Positions 1 through 11,149 of a stretch of DNA of 64,000 nt are shown piece by piece; the first letter of the stretch is position 1, and the number at the start of each line of letters is the position of its first letter. The translations under genes and the position numbers were made by a program. Origin of the DNA: Aphelenchoides besseyi (lineage: Eukaryota > Nematoda > Chromadorea > Rhabditida > Aphelenchoididae); the NCBI GenBank assembly GCA_024699855.1, contig JAMPIQ010000001.1, forward strand, positions 7,564,001 through 7,628,000. The letters run 5' to 3'. A model generated the notes under the pieces. That model did no database searches. It saw nothing but the letters and a program-made list of their open reading frames with translations, and had not been told where the DNA came from.

Positions 1-64
1 ATTGATTCCGGTTCTGATCGGAGGTAAAATCCAGAATTATATCATTTTAACACTTGAATTTCAG

Positions 65-780
65 GTATTTTGATTCAGGGCAAGAAATTTAATGTTTACG
101 ATGTGTCTGCTGCTCTGCTGATGTCCATCGGATTGATTTTCTTCACGTTGGCCGACAATCGAGTTTCTCCGAATTTCGATCCTCGCGGCTACGTGATGAT
201 TAGCTTGGCACTAATTGCTGATGCGATCATTGGAAATGTTCAGGAGAAAACAATGAAGCAACATAAAGCGAGCAATTGCGAAGTAGTCACCTACTCCTAT
301 TCCATTGGCTTTGGCTATATTCTCCTAGGAACAATGCTGAGCGGCGAATTCTTTGAAGCGTTTTCGTTCTTTGCAAAGGTAATTTCTTGTTTGTTGTCAA
401 TTCGATTTCTTGTAGCATCCAATTGAAACGTACGGCTACACTGTAATTTTCTCCTTACTTGGATATATGGGAATTAACATCGTCTTGACGTTGGTCCGAA
501 CTTATGGAGCACTTATTGCCGTCACGGTCAGTTTCTCAACGTTTTTCAAGTTTCTTTGTCCTTTTAGGTCACTACAATGCGCAAAGCAGTCACTATTGTT
601 CTTTCGTTCTTCTTCTTTGCCAAGCCATTCACTTTCGATTATCTGTGGGCCGCGATTCTCGTTCTGGCCGCCATCTACCTCAACGTCTACTCCAAAAACT
701 CCACCAAAATCGACGCATTCTTTCGACGTTGGCTGCCGAAAAGTGCGGAGAAGACGGACAGAGAGCAACTTATCGTCTAA
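65..780 (+). CDS. SLC35B3: PAPS transporter 2-like (SLC35B3), 3' part of gene
   Basis: Nucleotide-sugar-transporter family membrane protein that should carry the sulfate donor PAPS from cytosol into the Golgi. The gene enters from the left edge, so the N-terminal half is missing. Three exons are visible, about 65-379, 418-528 and 570-780, with 37-41 nt introns. Visible family features are IQGKKFNVYDVSAA, LADNRVSPNF, ADAIIGNVQEKTMKQHKAS, SYSIGFGYILLG, GALIAVTVTTMRKAVTIVLS and FAKPFTFDYLWA, followed by a short tail LNVYSKNSTKID that matches the end of vertebrate SLC35B3. Several hydrophobic helices are evident. The family is clear. PAPS rather than another substrate is inferred from similarity to SLC35B3 (C. 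elegans pst-2 class). Confidence 0.9.
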
Positions 781-958
781 CTGAGGGTCATGTATAATTT
801 ATTCTTCTTTCTGTACAATTGGGTTGAACGCATACTACGGTTATTGATTAGTTAACTAGCGTTTAAATTAAAACAAAACTCAGCACAACTAGCACGTTTA
901 TTATTAGGTTCAAATAACAAATTAAAGTTATTGCACAAACAAAAATCTCACGAGTTGC

Positions 959-1668
959 TTATTCGCCCACCGAATCGGATGTTAACGGCGGTCTGGGCGT
1001 ATGCACACGTTGTAATCGCTCGTTCGAAGAGCTGTCGTTTTGTGGATGTTTGCATGGAGTTACGACAATTGCCGGCTGACCGGAAACTCCTTCATGTAGT
1101 TCATAGTCGTCTTCTAAACACGAAAAAATTGTGGTAATGAGTTGATATTTGCAAACTTACCAACAGTGTAGGCTGCTAGACGACTCATCAGATCGAAATC
1201 GCAAACAATGGGGGCCATTTCGGAGCTTTGAATCCAACCAACTGGTGGAGAAGAAGGCGGCGAAATCAGAAACTGTTTCTCGAGTGGTGGCAACTTCAAA
1301 TGTCCCTTTTCATCCTGATAGGCTCTTCGCGTAAACTTGATGTTCTAAACAACAATTAAAAAACAATAATCACAAATACAAACCTGAGCAAAATACGCTT
1401 TCATTTGGCACCCATCGAAGCTGTGGTGTTCAACGAGCAATTTGGCCGCGGTCGCGTGTTCCGGTTCTCGGAAGATGACTCGCACACGCTGGAAACCTTT
1501 TAGATAATCGATTCGAGCAGTGGGTTCAAGTTCGTAAAAAAGGTTTGCGAAATTCGCCTTCAGATCTTCATTTTCGAAAAGTGTTTTTGGAACGTTTTTA
1601 ATTATGATGGCCGTGGGAAGATCGTCTTTATGTTGAATAGGAGTTGGAAGTGTGGTTTCCATTTTCAT
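959..1668 (-). CDS. RCAN: calcipressin (regulator of calcineurin)
   Basis: Cytosolic inhibitor and modulator of the phosphatase calcineurin (C. elegans rcn-1 class). Three exons: about 1668-1384, 1344-1160, and a last one ending at 959. Exon 1 has an RRM-like fold starting at AIIIKNVPKTLFENEDLKAN, with RVRVIFREPEHATAAKLLVE later. Exon 2 holds the family hallmark FLISPPSSPPVGW, the conserved serine-proline block that is phosphorylated in this family. The last exon carries PAIVVT, which fits a PxIxIT calcineurin-docking motif, and then a TPRPP tail resembling the C-terminal inhibitory region. The start at 1668 is the first ATG of the open frame; a second ATG follows two codons later. Length of about 200 residues is usual for the family. 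Confidence 0.93.
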
Positions 1669-2028
1669 GTGTAAGTTGCAATTTAATGTACACTAAATAA
1701 TAAAAATGCAAAACCAAGGAACCGACTAAAATTTGCGTTTCAACACTTGTGACCAAAAATATGCCACGAGCTTGTGAGCCGAGCAGCTTTGAGCCAGTGA
1801 AGTAGCAAGGACACACACTTTCGCCGTTGCTTTCGAAGCGGCCCTTTCTTTCCAACCAAGAGGTTGTTTCGTTTATTTAGATTTCAAGAAATATGTACAT
1901 CAAAAATAGGAATATTTACATCGCTCGGTTTAATGGCCATCCACGACCATCGTCCAAATCCAAAACAGAAACATAGTCGTGACCAACGGGCGTGAATAGC
2001 GGTTCAGAAACCCTCGTTATTTGTTCTT
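1669..2028. other. intergenic spacer
   Basis: Lies between the start of the calcipressin gene and the end of the tyrosine-rich gene, both on the minus strand. A short frame on the minus strand (1628-1855) runs into calcipressin out of frame and looks non-coding. I see no RNA gene or repeat here. It probably holds the calcipressin promoter. Confidence 0.5.
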
Positions 2029-4143
2029 CTAAACAACTCTTTGATCGTTCGAACGTACATTCCATAACTCACTGTTCAAATTGACATCAACTCTCTTGTG
2101 TCTAATAGTCGGAGATTGGGATGAAACGCGAAGTTTTGTAGGGAGTGGAATACGAGATCGTTTGTGATAGTGAGAAAGACGACTGCTGCGATCCACATAG
2201 TTGGACGTTGTCACATCTAAAACGAGTAATCAATGGATTGTAAAAAGTTAGTGAGTGCAAAGTTAAATACACAGAAAACAAGCAGGAAGCAACATAAACG
2301 GCAATATAGTGAAACAGAAGAACGAAACTACAAATTCACAGCATCTTGACAGCAGTCTCAATTCTCACGAATTATACCCGGTTCACTGCCACCTCGTCGA
2401 AGTAAATTTGCCAGCGACACAATAATCGGTCGAGTATCGATGGAATTGGAGCAAGCAACACGAATTTCAATGCTCGAAGCTAAGGGCTGTCGAGCTGACG
2501 GTAAGGGCGGAAGCTGGATTGATTTCAAAGCTGAACGTCTTGCAGTTTGATTATCAAGCGCGTTGTGGTTAGTTTTGAAAAAGTTATCTCGTGCAGAAAC
2601 TAAGAAATCGGAAGAAGAGCGAAGACATTGATCGCAACAACTTCTCACCATTGCAGCGTTTTCTAACATCGAGTTCGAAGGCGTTCTATTCGGTACCGGA
2701 CTAGTTGGAACGGGTGGTTGTGTTGAGTTTATCAAGGTATGAGAATCGGTTGCTGGCATCAAATTTGTATTAATTGTTAAAGGACCTGAATTCTAATGTC
2801 GATGAATCAAGTTTCCACCAAAAAACTCACTTATGAAACCGCTGTAAACCGGTTGATTGGAATTCACAATTCGAGGGCGTTGTACGTAATTCGAACTCGA
2901 TGGATGGTCTTCATCGTTGCGCACCGACTCGTAATCATTGGAAATAGTCGAGTAGTAGTGTTCTTTCGTTGTTGAGTTGTTTATTTCCGCATTTTGGTTG
3001 TTTTGTTCTGCTCTATAAATAAAGCAAGATCTACAAAGTAGCAATGGAATAACTCACTCTTCATTTCGCCGTCGTATTCGTTCTCGAATCACGCCCAAAG
3101 TTTCGCGGACAGTCAAATAACGATAAGATGGCTGACGACTATCCGATGAAGTAACGCTTCCAGAGCCACTTTCTTCAATTTGATAGGGATCATCGGTATA
3201 AGTATGAAACATAGTTGACTAAACAAACAACAGAGTAGAACATTAAAAAGCAATTGTTTACCGTTGATGGTTGCACTTGTTGTAGATTTCGGATTCCACT
3301 GGTCGACGGTAGAAGACCATTTTGTTGAACACGATCGAATGCTTTTCGATTCACTTTTGCATACAAGTCTTCCACATTGTTGTTCGATACAAATTTTTGA
3401 CGTCGTAATTTCAAATTCTCTTCATTCACACGAGCATATCCAACACTTTCGTTAGTTGGTTTTAGTGGATCTGCATCACTTGCTATTGAACTGAAAACAA
3501 AGTTTAGAAGACAAAGAATGTTAGATTACAAACCTGTACGGATCTTCGCTTGTCACTGAATACGTTTGCGAGGCACTTGCATACACCGCTTCTTCGGTTG
3601 GTTTTCTTTTGTTTTGGCGATTCGGAAAGGTCGGATAATCGTAGCGTTGTTTTTCATCAACTTTCGAATACATAACATCAGACGATGAATCAACATCTAT
3701 TGATTCATATGTTGGTATCACATCGTCGATGTGCGGAATATCGTTACGCGAAAAGCTCACACCTTTTGAACGCGACTGATTCGGTGGATTCGGGAGCTTG
3801 CGATCTTTGAGTCCTTTCATTTTACTCCACGAGAATCCGAACGAATGCGTCTTGGATTTTCCACTAATTTGACTCTGAAATCACGGAAGCATTTGCAATC
3901 GATCGCATAGTTACAAACTCTCGGTCTTGATGAAGGCTCGTCCGGATCGGCATCCAATGAACGTTGAAATGCGGCAATCGGAGCTTGAAGTGGAGCGTTC
4001 GATGTCGACGGCTGGACGCTGGAATAGGCGTCCTCTTGAGTCTCGTTCACATTTCTGCAATCTTTGAACACTCGATTCCCATAAGCAACTCACTTTTTGT
4101 TCGGAAAACAAGCGCAAAAAAGCGGAAATCTCGTGGCAACCAT
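2029..4143 (-). CDS. tyrosine-motif-rich cytosolic protein, possible phosphotyrosine scaffold
   Basis: I do not recognise this family. Splicing by eye gives about nine exons. The start is MVATRFPLFCAC at 4143, then KNVNETQEDAYSSVQPS, a 44-nt intron, SQISGKSKTHSFGFSWSKM and KDRKLPNPPNQS. The frame continues through 3820-3540, 3490-3262, 3220-3050, about 3004-2830, 2762-2366 and 2214-2029. There is no transmembrane helix. The two N-terminal cysteines could be lipid-modified (inference). The notable feature is many tyrosines in short acidic or polar contexts: DAYSSV, PTYESI, VMYSKV, AVYASA, TYSVTS, VGYARV, DLYAKV, HYYSTI, DYESVR and PVYSGF. Repeated Y-x-x-V/I spacing is what SH2 domains bind. 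One more ordered block is SYRYLTVRETLGVIRERI. The next gene upstream on the same strand is an SH2-tyrosine kinase. Confidence 0.7.
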
Positions 4144-4805
4144 CCAGCAATCCACGGTCGATCGCCCCCAACTCTCACACTAAAACTCTTCCGCAACGCG
4201 TTCGCTGGTCAAGTCGCCGTCATTCGCCCGCAAACGAAGCGGGAGGACCGACATTTCGCTCAAACATCTCGCGACAATTTTCTTCACGGTCATTAACCAA
4301 AAAAACTGCGGGAATCCGAGTCACAATCGTCGAAATGTCAAAAGCTGATTTTCAAACTCAGCGGGTTTCTTTTTTTGGCAAAAATGTTTCTAGTCACATT
4401 GAAAACAACGTTGAAAAGTGGAGAATACTTTGTTGTTGCAATTTTGTGGCAATTCATCATACTAAGCAAATCAAGCTTTCAATGACCATCTCTAATTACC
4501 AACTTTGTAAGATTGTGCTTTAAGAAAGAAATGACCTTTAAACTTGCCATATCGACACTTTCGACTCGTCATTATATGTTTTTGTGATCTTGAAAACTCT
4601 CAGTTCAGGTTATTTCGGTTTAAAGAAGATGATTGACCGGATAGTTAGAAGAATTCACTGAACATTAAAATCATCTTTTAAGCTGACAATTCTGGCAGTT
4701 AGTTCATTCAATTGGCCTAGAAGTGATTGAAAATGAGAAGCATAAGTGTCAATTAAAAGAATTGCGAGCAAATGTTTATTCTTTCAATATTGTGACAACG
4801 GACTC
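4144..4805. other. intergenic spacer
   Basis: Between the tyrosine-rich gene and the tyrosine-kinase gene, both on the minus strand. Short open frames occur on both strands (for example 4335-4523 on plus) but show no family features. Probably the promoter and 5' leader of the tyrosine-rich gene. Confidence 0.45.
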
Positions 4806-7550
4806 TCAACCACTTTTCTTCTTCATTTTCTTCAGTGGAGCTTTGACGGGCTTGCTTGCAATGACATTACTTTCTTTCGTACCATGTGGATTTTGATTGA
4901 TAGTCGGATTGGTAAACGGTATTTGGCGACTTGGCGATGGATGTAGACGAGTGACTGGGACTTCACGGCTTTGCAACAGAACCTCACGACTAACACCAAT
5001 TTTCTTTTTCGGTTTTCCCATACGAACCGGACTGGTCATGATCACTGGCTTGGTATGAATCGATTGTTGTTGTTGAACGACTTTTTGTTGTGGAGCTTGT
5101 TGAATAAATGGATCTTGAGGTACAGCGGTCAATTGTTGCGGTCGTTTTTTGGCGGGAATTAGCGTCATTTTTGTTTGTGGAAACAGTTGTTGAAGTGTGA
5201 GTGGAGGGCGTCCCGTTTCGACCAAAAATTTGCCTTGTTGTCCAGAAGTAAGAACGGCAGGTTGAGTTGGTGGTGTCGTCGGACGTGATTGAGGTTGTTT
5301 CGGTTGTTGGGATATGGGGACGACAACCGGCGGTGGTTGTCCGTTTCTAAATCAACAAGATTCAAGGATTGAATTGTCATTTGACTTACTGTTGAATGGC
5401 CGTAAGTAACATTTGAACAACGGATGAGCAAGTCGCACGTTTTGCTGGATCTTCAATAAAACATTGAACCAAAATATCCTTTATAATTGATGGCGCCCAA
5501 TCCGGTGCAATCAAACGATACTTGCGATTCAAGACCTACAAAGTTTAGTACACAAGTTCAATGAGCTGCAAAAAACCTCGTCTTTGATCTTAGGCCCGTT
5601 CCATCCAGCGTACGGTTCAGATGCATTGGTGAAAATCTCCCAAACAACAACTCCGAGGGCCCAAACATCGGAAGCGAACGAACAAAGTTGTTCACGAAAG
5701 ACTTCGGGTGCTAACCAGCGTAACGGAGCTTTTTCCGTGGAGTCCTGTAAATAGCTTTTTGATACTAGAAGATCCAGATCCTCAGCTTCAATTGTACATC
5801 AAATTGTTCGCTGTAACAGATTAAAAATTCGGATCATCGCAACACTTATTGTTATAATCCAAATAAAAATTCTAACTTGCCATCTTATAGGAAGTACATT
5901 GACGTGATAATCCGAAATCGCTTAGTTTCACGGTCTTGCGACCGTAAAGACAATTGCGTGCGGCAACATCACTGAAATAGTTTCACTACATTTGTTCAAT
6001 TGAACAAAGATACCGATGCAAAATTTGGCGTTGATGAACATGCTCAAGACCCATGGCTGCGCCTGAAAATTCGGACGTTGCAAATTTGCAGTTGCGGACG
6101 GGAACATTTGCGGAGACACATTTACCTACAAATTAATTGGAGATATCTCGTAGATCAATAAGATTGTGTGTCCGCTAACATCCAAGTCCCCAACTGCAAT
6201 TCCGCAGTCTTCACATCGCTCACCCAAAACCATGTTAATGCTAAAAAAGTTGGATGACTATTAGTTCAATGAATAAAGCTTTTACCGTTCCGGAATATCG
6301 ATTTTGACGTTCTCAACACGCAAGAATGTTTCAAGAGACGGACCGGGAACGAATTCCATTAAAACCATTAGAGGCTCAGCATCAGCCGAAACTCCAAAAC
6401 ATCGTACGACATTTTGATGACGAAGAAGTCTCATAATACGAGCCTCTTTCATGATCTCCTCGATTTTTTCCTTGTTAAGCATGGAGCATTTCAACGTTTT
6501 GACCGCAACTTCAAGAGCACTTTGAGCACCACGTGGAATTGCAAAGCCGTGAAAAACCTGACCGAACGCTCCAGAACCAACTTGACGAATCAAACGAACT
6601 TGATCGGGTCGAAATTCCCACTCCTGAAAGTTTGATCGTATGACTTGGACTGCACTTTTTGAACTCAATTGTCGACAAATTGGATTCACAAGAACCACTT
6701 GCGTTGGACCAAACGGAATTCCCGATTGCAAGTGAAAGTTGGTGAGTTCGAGCATGGTGGGAAAAGCTTGTTGCGGGTCGTCATTCAACGCATACAATCC
6801 ATTAGCATTCGGCTGAAGTAGAAAATGTTGAACGACATCGTTCCACTTAACAGAAAGACACATCTGGAATTCAACTGGTTATTTAGAATACTCAATTCCA
6901 CAACTTACTTGACGATTCTTACTCAATCCGCTGGAAATTTCGGTGGTACGAAGCAAAAAATCACCGTTTTGTGCCAACATGCGAGTTATGTCTTCACGTG
7001 GCAGCAATCCGTGGTAGAATTCCGCTGCCGTAATACCAGATTCTCCAATCTCTTGCTGCAAAATCGAATTTCCTTTGCCCATCGTGCTGGAAGGTTGGTT
7101 TTGAATTGGTGTGCTCAATTGCGAAGGAGTTATGGCTGGAGACGTGGTTGCAGCAGGAGAAGTCGATGGTTGAGTTTCGACCTTTGGCGAACTTGTAATG
7201 CCAGATGGAGGCAATGGCGAGAGTTGTTCGTTGCGTGTTGCCGTTGGTGGCGGCACAACATCTTGAGCACCGAAACCGTCGGGATTCAACGGAACAATAA
7301 CTTGACCGAAAGAATCATCGATTGGCAGCAAATTGGTGGGGTCGACAAACGGATCGTCTCCCTCTTTCACTCCGCTCGGCGTCTTGATTTTGATGCGACG
7401 TTGATAACCGACGTCTTCTTCCTCGCTGAAACAATCGAAGACTCGCTGTCTGTAAAGCTGAACTCACACCACATCTTCTTTCTTTTCGCTGGCATTCTTG
7501 TCCGTCGATTGTTTCGATTCGGTGCTCGGTTTGGAATTGGAATCAACCAT
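4806..7550 (-). CDS. Fer-like non-receptor tyrosine kinase (SH2 + kinase, no F-BAR)
   Basis: Cytoplasmic tyrosine kinase of the nematode-expanded Fer/Fps group. After a Ser/Thr/Pro-rich N-terminus comes an SH2 domain (FYHGLLPREDITRML, GDFLLR). The kinase domain follows: GSGAFGQVFHG glycine loop, VAVKTL with the ATP lysine, catalytic loop HRDVAARN split by an intron, DFGLSR, and the P+1 segment APLRWLAPEVF. The alpha-F region reads SDVWALGVVVWEIFTNA. The C-terminal tail is Pro/Gln-rich and ends with lysines (KKMKKKSG). It lacks the F-BAR domain of vertebrate FER, as many nematode members do. The intron at 5880-5745 appears to use a GC donor. The start MVDSNSKP at 7550 is chosen because the frame upstream has no ATG; the frame extends to 7676 without one. 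It is head-to-head with the next gene, 438 bp apart. Confidence 0.88.
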
Positions 7551-7988
7551 CTCAACGATCGAAAGAAAGTCGAGTGATTCAAACAAATTCGAAACGAGCA
7601 CCTTTCCATCTGACTGTTCTGATTGAGTTGGTATGCAAATTCTCAAGTATTCAATCTTTAGTTTTGTTTCAAACATTCAACTTGAGCAACTCTATGGAAC
7701 AAACGTATTCGATTGAAAGTGAAGATGTCAAGAGTAAAGGTCCTAACGTGATTTCTTAGCAAAAAGTTTGTGAAATCAAGAAGTGATTGCTTCTTCAATT
7801 ATCCATTGTCTACTTAAAGAAGATTTGCAAGACAAGTTTAGTTGTCAAAGCTGACAATTGCGAGTTGAACATGGAAATTGGTCCGAGGAAGAAATTCACG
7901 CCAAGCAACGCGCTCGGTTTGCGTTCGAAATTGTCGGCTTTGTACTCCTAATTCTCAGCATTTGGACTCGTATTGAAACTTTCGAAAG
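7551..7988. other. shared divergent promoter region
   Basis: 438 bp between the starts of the minus-strand kinase gene and the plus-strand gene at 7989. No coding signal beyond a short in-frame extension of the kinase. It probably contains both promoters. Confidence 0.5.
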
Positions 7989-9470
7989 ATGGCGGTTGAT
8001 GGAGTAGAAACTTTGGAGCGCGTCGTGGCCGAATTTGCGTCTCCAGAAAATGAGCACAAAATGGTCATGGAGTAAGTTGTTTGAAGAAATTAGCGGAGGT
8101 TAACTGTTTGGTTTCAGTTTGATCACTACGTTGCATCAGAATGTTATTCCGACACGTCGTCCAGTGGTCAAAAAGTTCTTGATGGCGAAGCTGAAGAAGT
8201 ACAGCAGCAGTTCGACAAGTCGTCAAGTTCAACGAGAGATTTTACCAATGTGGCTTCTTTTGGTTGGTTTTAAAAACTGGGATTTGCGTAACGTTTTCAG
8301 GCTGAGTTCAGTAACACAATGGACATTCAGAAGGTGCTTGATAATGTCAGTCATTTGTATCAGGACTATTTGCCCTTCTACCACGCGTACATTAACGAGC
8401 TTGTGCGATTGGGCAACGAGGAAAGAGCAAAGGAAATGGCATTCAAATGCAAAATCAACTGTCGTTTATCGGACGAGGAAATGGCCAAGGAGTTTCCGTA
8501 AGTTGCTGTGTTTTTAGTTTAATTGTAAACAAATCAGGATGTTCGTTCAACAAGAAGATGACGATGTGACTTCGGTTCTTTTTGATGCAACGATACTTAG
8601 CCGGCAAAACAAACACAAGCTCATTGCGGAAGTAACTATTCACGAAAATGCGTTGGAAGTAAGTTTAAAACGTTTACTAGTGGATTTTTCTTTCATTTCT
8701 AGGAAGAAGAGGATTCGGATGAAGACACGATTACGACAATGCGGCCACAACTAAACGTTCAGGTTGCCAAACCGAAAGATGATTCGGTCGTTTTGCCTCG
8801 TGCTTCCAACGACGTTTCAATCAAACAGATTGTCGACTGTTACAAAACAAAACACGGACAAACGGGATCGTTCATTGCGTCGTTTATTTGCTCTCAATTG
8901 GCCGATCAGTTGGATGAAATGGTTAAAAAGGGTCGTGTTGTCATCAATTTGAATCCGGACAACGTTGTTGTTACCGAAAGTATTCCCGCGGACGACGAAC
9001 CTAAAGGACAAATTCTGCATCCGATAGTCAAAGTTTGCCAGCACTCGGCTAGTGATCCGGGAAAGGTAAACCAATCGACACGATTCATTTTGATAGCCGC
9101 AATTAGGAAAACCAAAATCGTATGACTGTTGAGTTTTTGAAAATCGCCGGTTGGTTGCTGTTCGGAGCTGAATTCCAAATCACCGAAAACGATGGAGAAA
9201 AAGTTTCTGATCATCCAATTCCACGGTACGTTGTGTTTAAGCTTCTTTGGCTAACTTGATTTCAGTCGTCATTTCGATCGCAATGTTTGGGTGCAACTGT
9301 TCGGTTCACTGTTGAACAATGAATCCGAAGAAAAAGTGGATTGGAACTCAACGGCAGAATTGTTGCGAACTAACTTTATCAGCGAAGCCGAAAAGAATCG
9401 TTTCACGTGGAAAACAAGTGTGAACGACTTCAACGAAATTCTCACGTCCAATTTGAACAGTTCGTTTTGA
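7989..9470 (+). CDS. unrecognised protein of about 380 residues
   Basis: I do not recognise the family. Exons start with MAVDGVETLERVVAEFASPE at 7989, then about 8118-8260, 8301-8499, 8538-8658, 8702-9065, 9107-9223 and 9266-9470; the splice phases agree. The N-terminal half is helical, with DIQKVLDNVSHLYQDYLPFY and LVRLGNEERAKEMAFKCK. A central acidic stretch (EEEEDSDED) separates it from a second region containing SIKQIVDCYKTKHGQTGSF and LADQLDEMVKKGRVVINL. The last part has FLKIAGWLLFGAEFQITEND and RNVWVQLFGSLL. There is no signal peptide or membrane segment. The even spread of charged and hydrophobic residues and the consistent splicing argue for a real gene with a conserved eukaryotic function. 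Confidence 0.72.
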
Positions 9471-9933
9471 TTATCAGTTTGTAATCGTCGATATTGAAAC
9501 ATGTAAAATGGTAGTTTATTGAACGATTAAATTTCCGTCACTTTAACTTTGTACACAACTGATTATGATGGAATAGAAAGCGTTATGAGGAGTTAAATGT
9601 TCTCCATGCAACGAAATTCAGTTGGTTCTCCACCCATAAGTTTTTTTAAATGATTTTGAACATTCGGATTTCTGATCTCACGTTTCGATGATAAACAAAA
9701 ATACTCGTCTTAAGCTTAAAACTATAGACATAACTTTGCATAATGCACGTCTGAAAGATCCCGAATGCTTGGGCGTAATGAGGCTGATTGAAGTTGATGA
9801 TAAGATCGAAATGAGTCGAAGGAGCTCACCGGCTTCTTTCCGAAAGTCCATCTGTTGAATTGCGCACTAAAAAGGGACGGCGATCGGTCGTTGGTTTGCG
9901 AAAAAAGTCCCGTCATTTGCGAGATTTTTGATC
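9471..9933. other. intergenic spacer
   Basis: Between two plus-strand genes. AT-rich, with poly-A signals such as gaacgattaaa soon after the upstream stop. I see no RNA gene. A short minus-strand frame (9722-9916) has no recognisable features. Confidence 0.4.
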
Positions 9934-10880
9934 ATGGCCAATACGTTTGAGCTGCAAAAGTTGTGGAATGAACTGGATTTATCGCCGGGAAAGTTGTTCG
10001 ACATTTACACCGAGAACTTGGTTTGGAGTTTGTTTTTGACGTCCACAGCCTTACATGCAATTGTTTTGATTGCCAGTCCCATGTGAGTTTACGTGGTTTA
10101 GATCACTTCGTCTTTTGCGTTATAGACAAGCAGTTTTGAAATGGTATCGTCGAAAGAGTTCGGACTCAGACACTTCATTACCTTATTTTTGTGCATTAGT
10201 TGGTTCAGCTCTTTGGTTGAGATATTCGGTTTTCATCGGCGATCTCAAGTTGGTTCTTTTGCAAACGTATGCGGTTTTAATGCAAATGTTGTTTCTGTTC
10301 TTGTTACTTTTCTATCGATCTAAACGCCTACGCTTGTTACGTGGAATGTTTTTGTTGTGTTTGGGGATTGCAATTCTTTTCGGTTATGTGAGTGCTGTTC
10401 CGTTGGAGGACGGAAAGCGGCTGATTGGTAAGAAAAATGTGTGGAAAATTGAATCGACCATTTGTAGGGATCTGCGCTTCTGGGGCCCAAATTGCCGGAT
10501 CGTTTATTTGTCCGTATCTTGTAGTAAGTAGTCATATCTACATAGTTGATTATAACTTTCAGTATCGAGCTGTAACATCACAAATGATCGACTTTGTTCC
10601 CTTTGCTCCGGTTGCTTTTACTTGTGTTTGTTGAAAAGTTCAAATTCAATAACCGGAGATAATTTTAGGTCATGGAAGTTCATGCCATAATATATTCGGT
10701 ATTCATCAACGATTTTTACATGCTGGTAAGACGAACATGGGATTCGAGTTTGCAGGCTTTCGATTTCAGTTGGCCAACGGTATTTTTTGTTGTATGGACA
10801 GCTCTCTTTTAGCCATGTTCTTCATCTATCCAACAGAACGAGCTAACGATTCGGAAAGAAAAAACACTTGTGAACTTTGA
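9934..10880 (+). CDS. SWEET-family sugar transporter (MtN3/saliva repeats)
   Basis: Small membrane uniporter for sugars. Exons begin at 9934 (MANTFELQKLWNELDL) and continue through about 10125-10426, 10468-10523, 10562-10629, 10669-10756 and 10789-10880. The first MtN3 repeat shows SLPYFCALVGSALWLRYSV followed by LVLLQTYAVLMQMLFL. The second shows SQMIDFVPFAPVAFT, then VHAIIYSVFINDFYMLLANG and the end motif FFIYPTER. The conserved tryptophan of repeat 1 (ALWLRY) is replaced in repeat 2 by AIIYSV. Seven hydrophobic segments fit the SWEET fold. Nematodes have several paralogues (swt genes) and I cannot say which this is. Confidence 0.85.
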
Positions 10881-11149
10881 TTCAATGATTAGTGAGACTT
10901 CCCGGTTACATTTCACGCGTTTCGAGTTGTTTTTCTGTACAAGTTTATAAACTGGAGATCGCGTTTATTTGAAAGGCGGAAAGTAACCTCATCGTATTAC
11001 GGAAAGGGGGCCAACACAATAAATTTGCCAATCAAGAAGTAAGGCGATGGTCGCCGTTGTTGTTTTTGAAAAGATCAAAATGCTGCAAATGACGCGGTGA
11101 CACGGCGGTTGGTGTTTGTCGATTGAAACAGAAGGTCGTGAGTTGGTTT

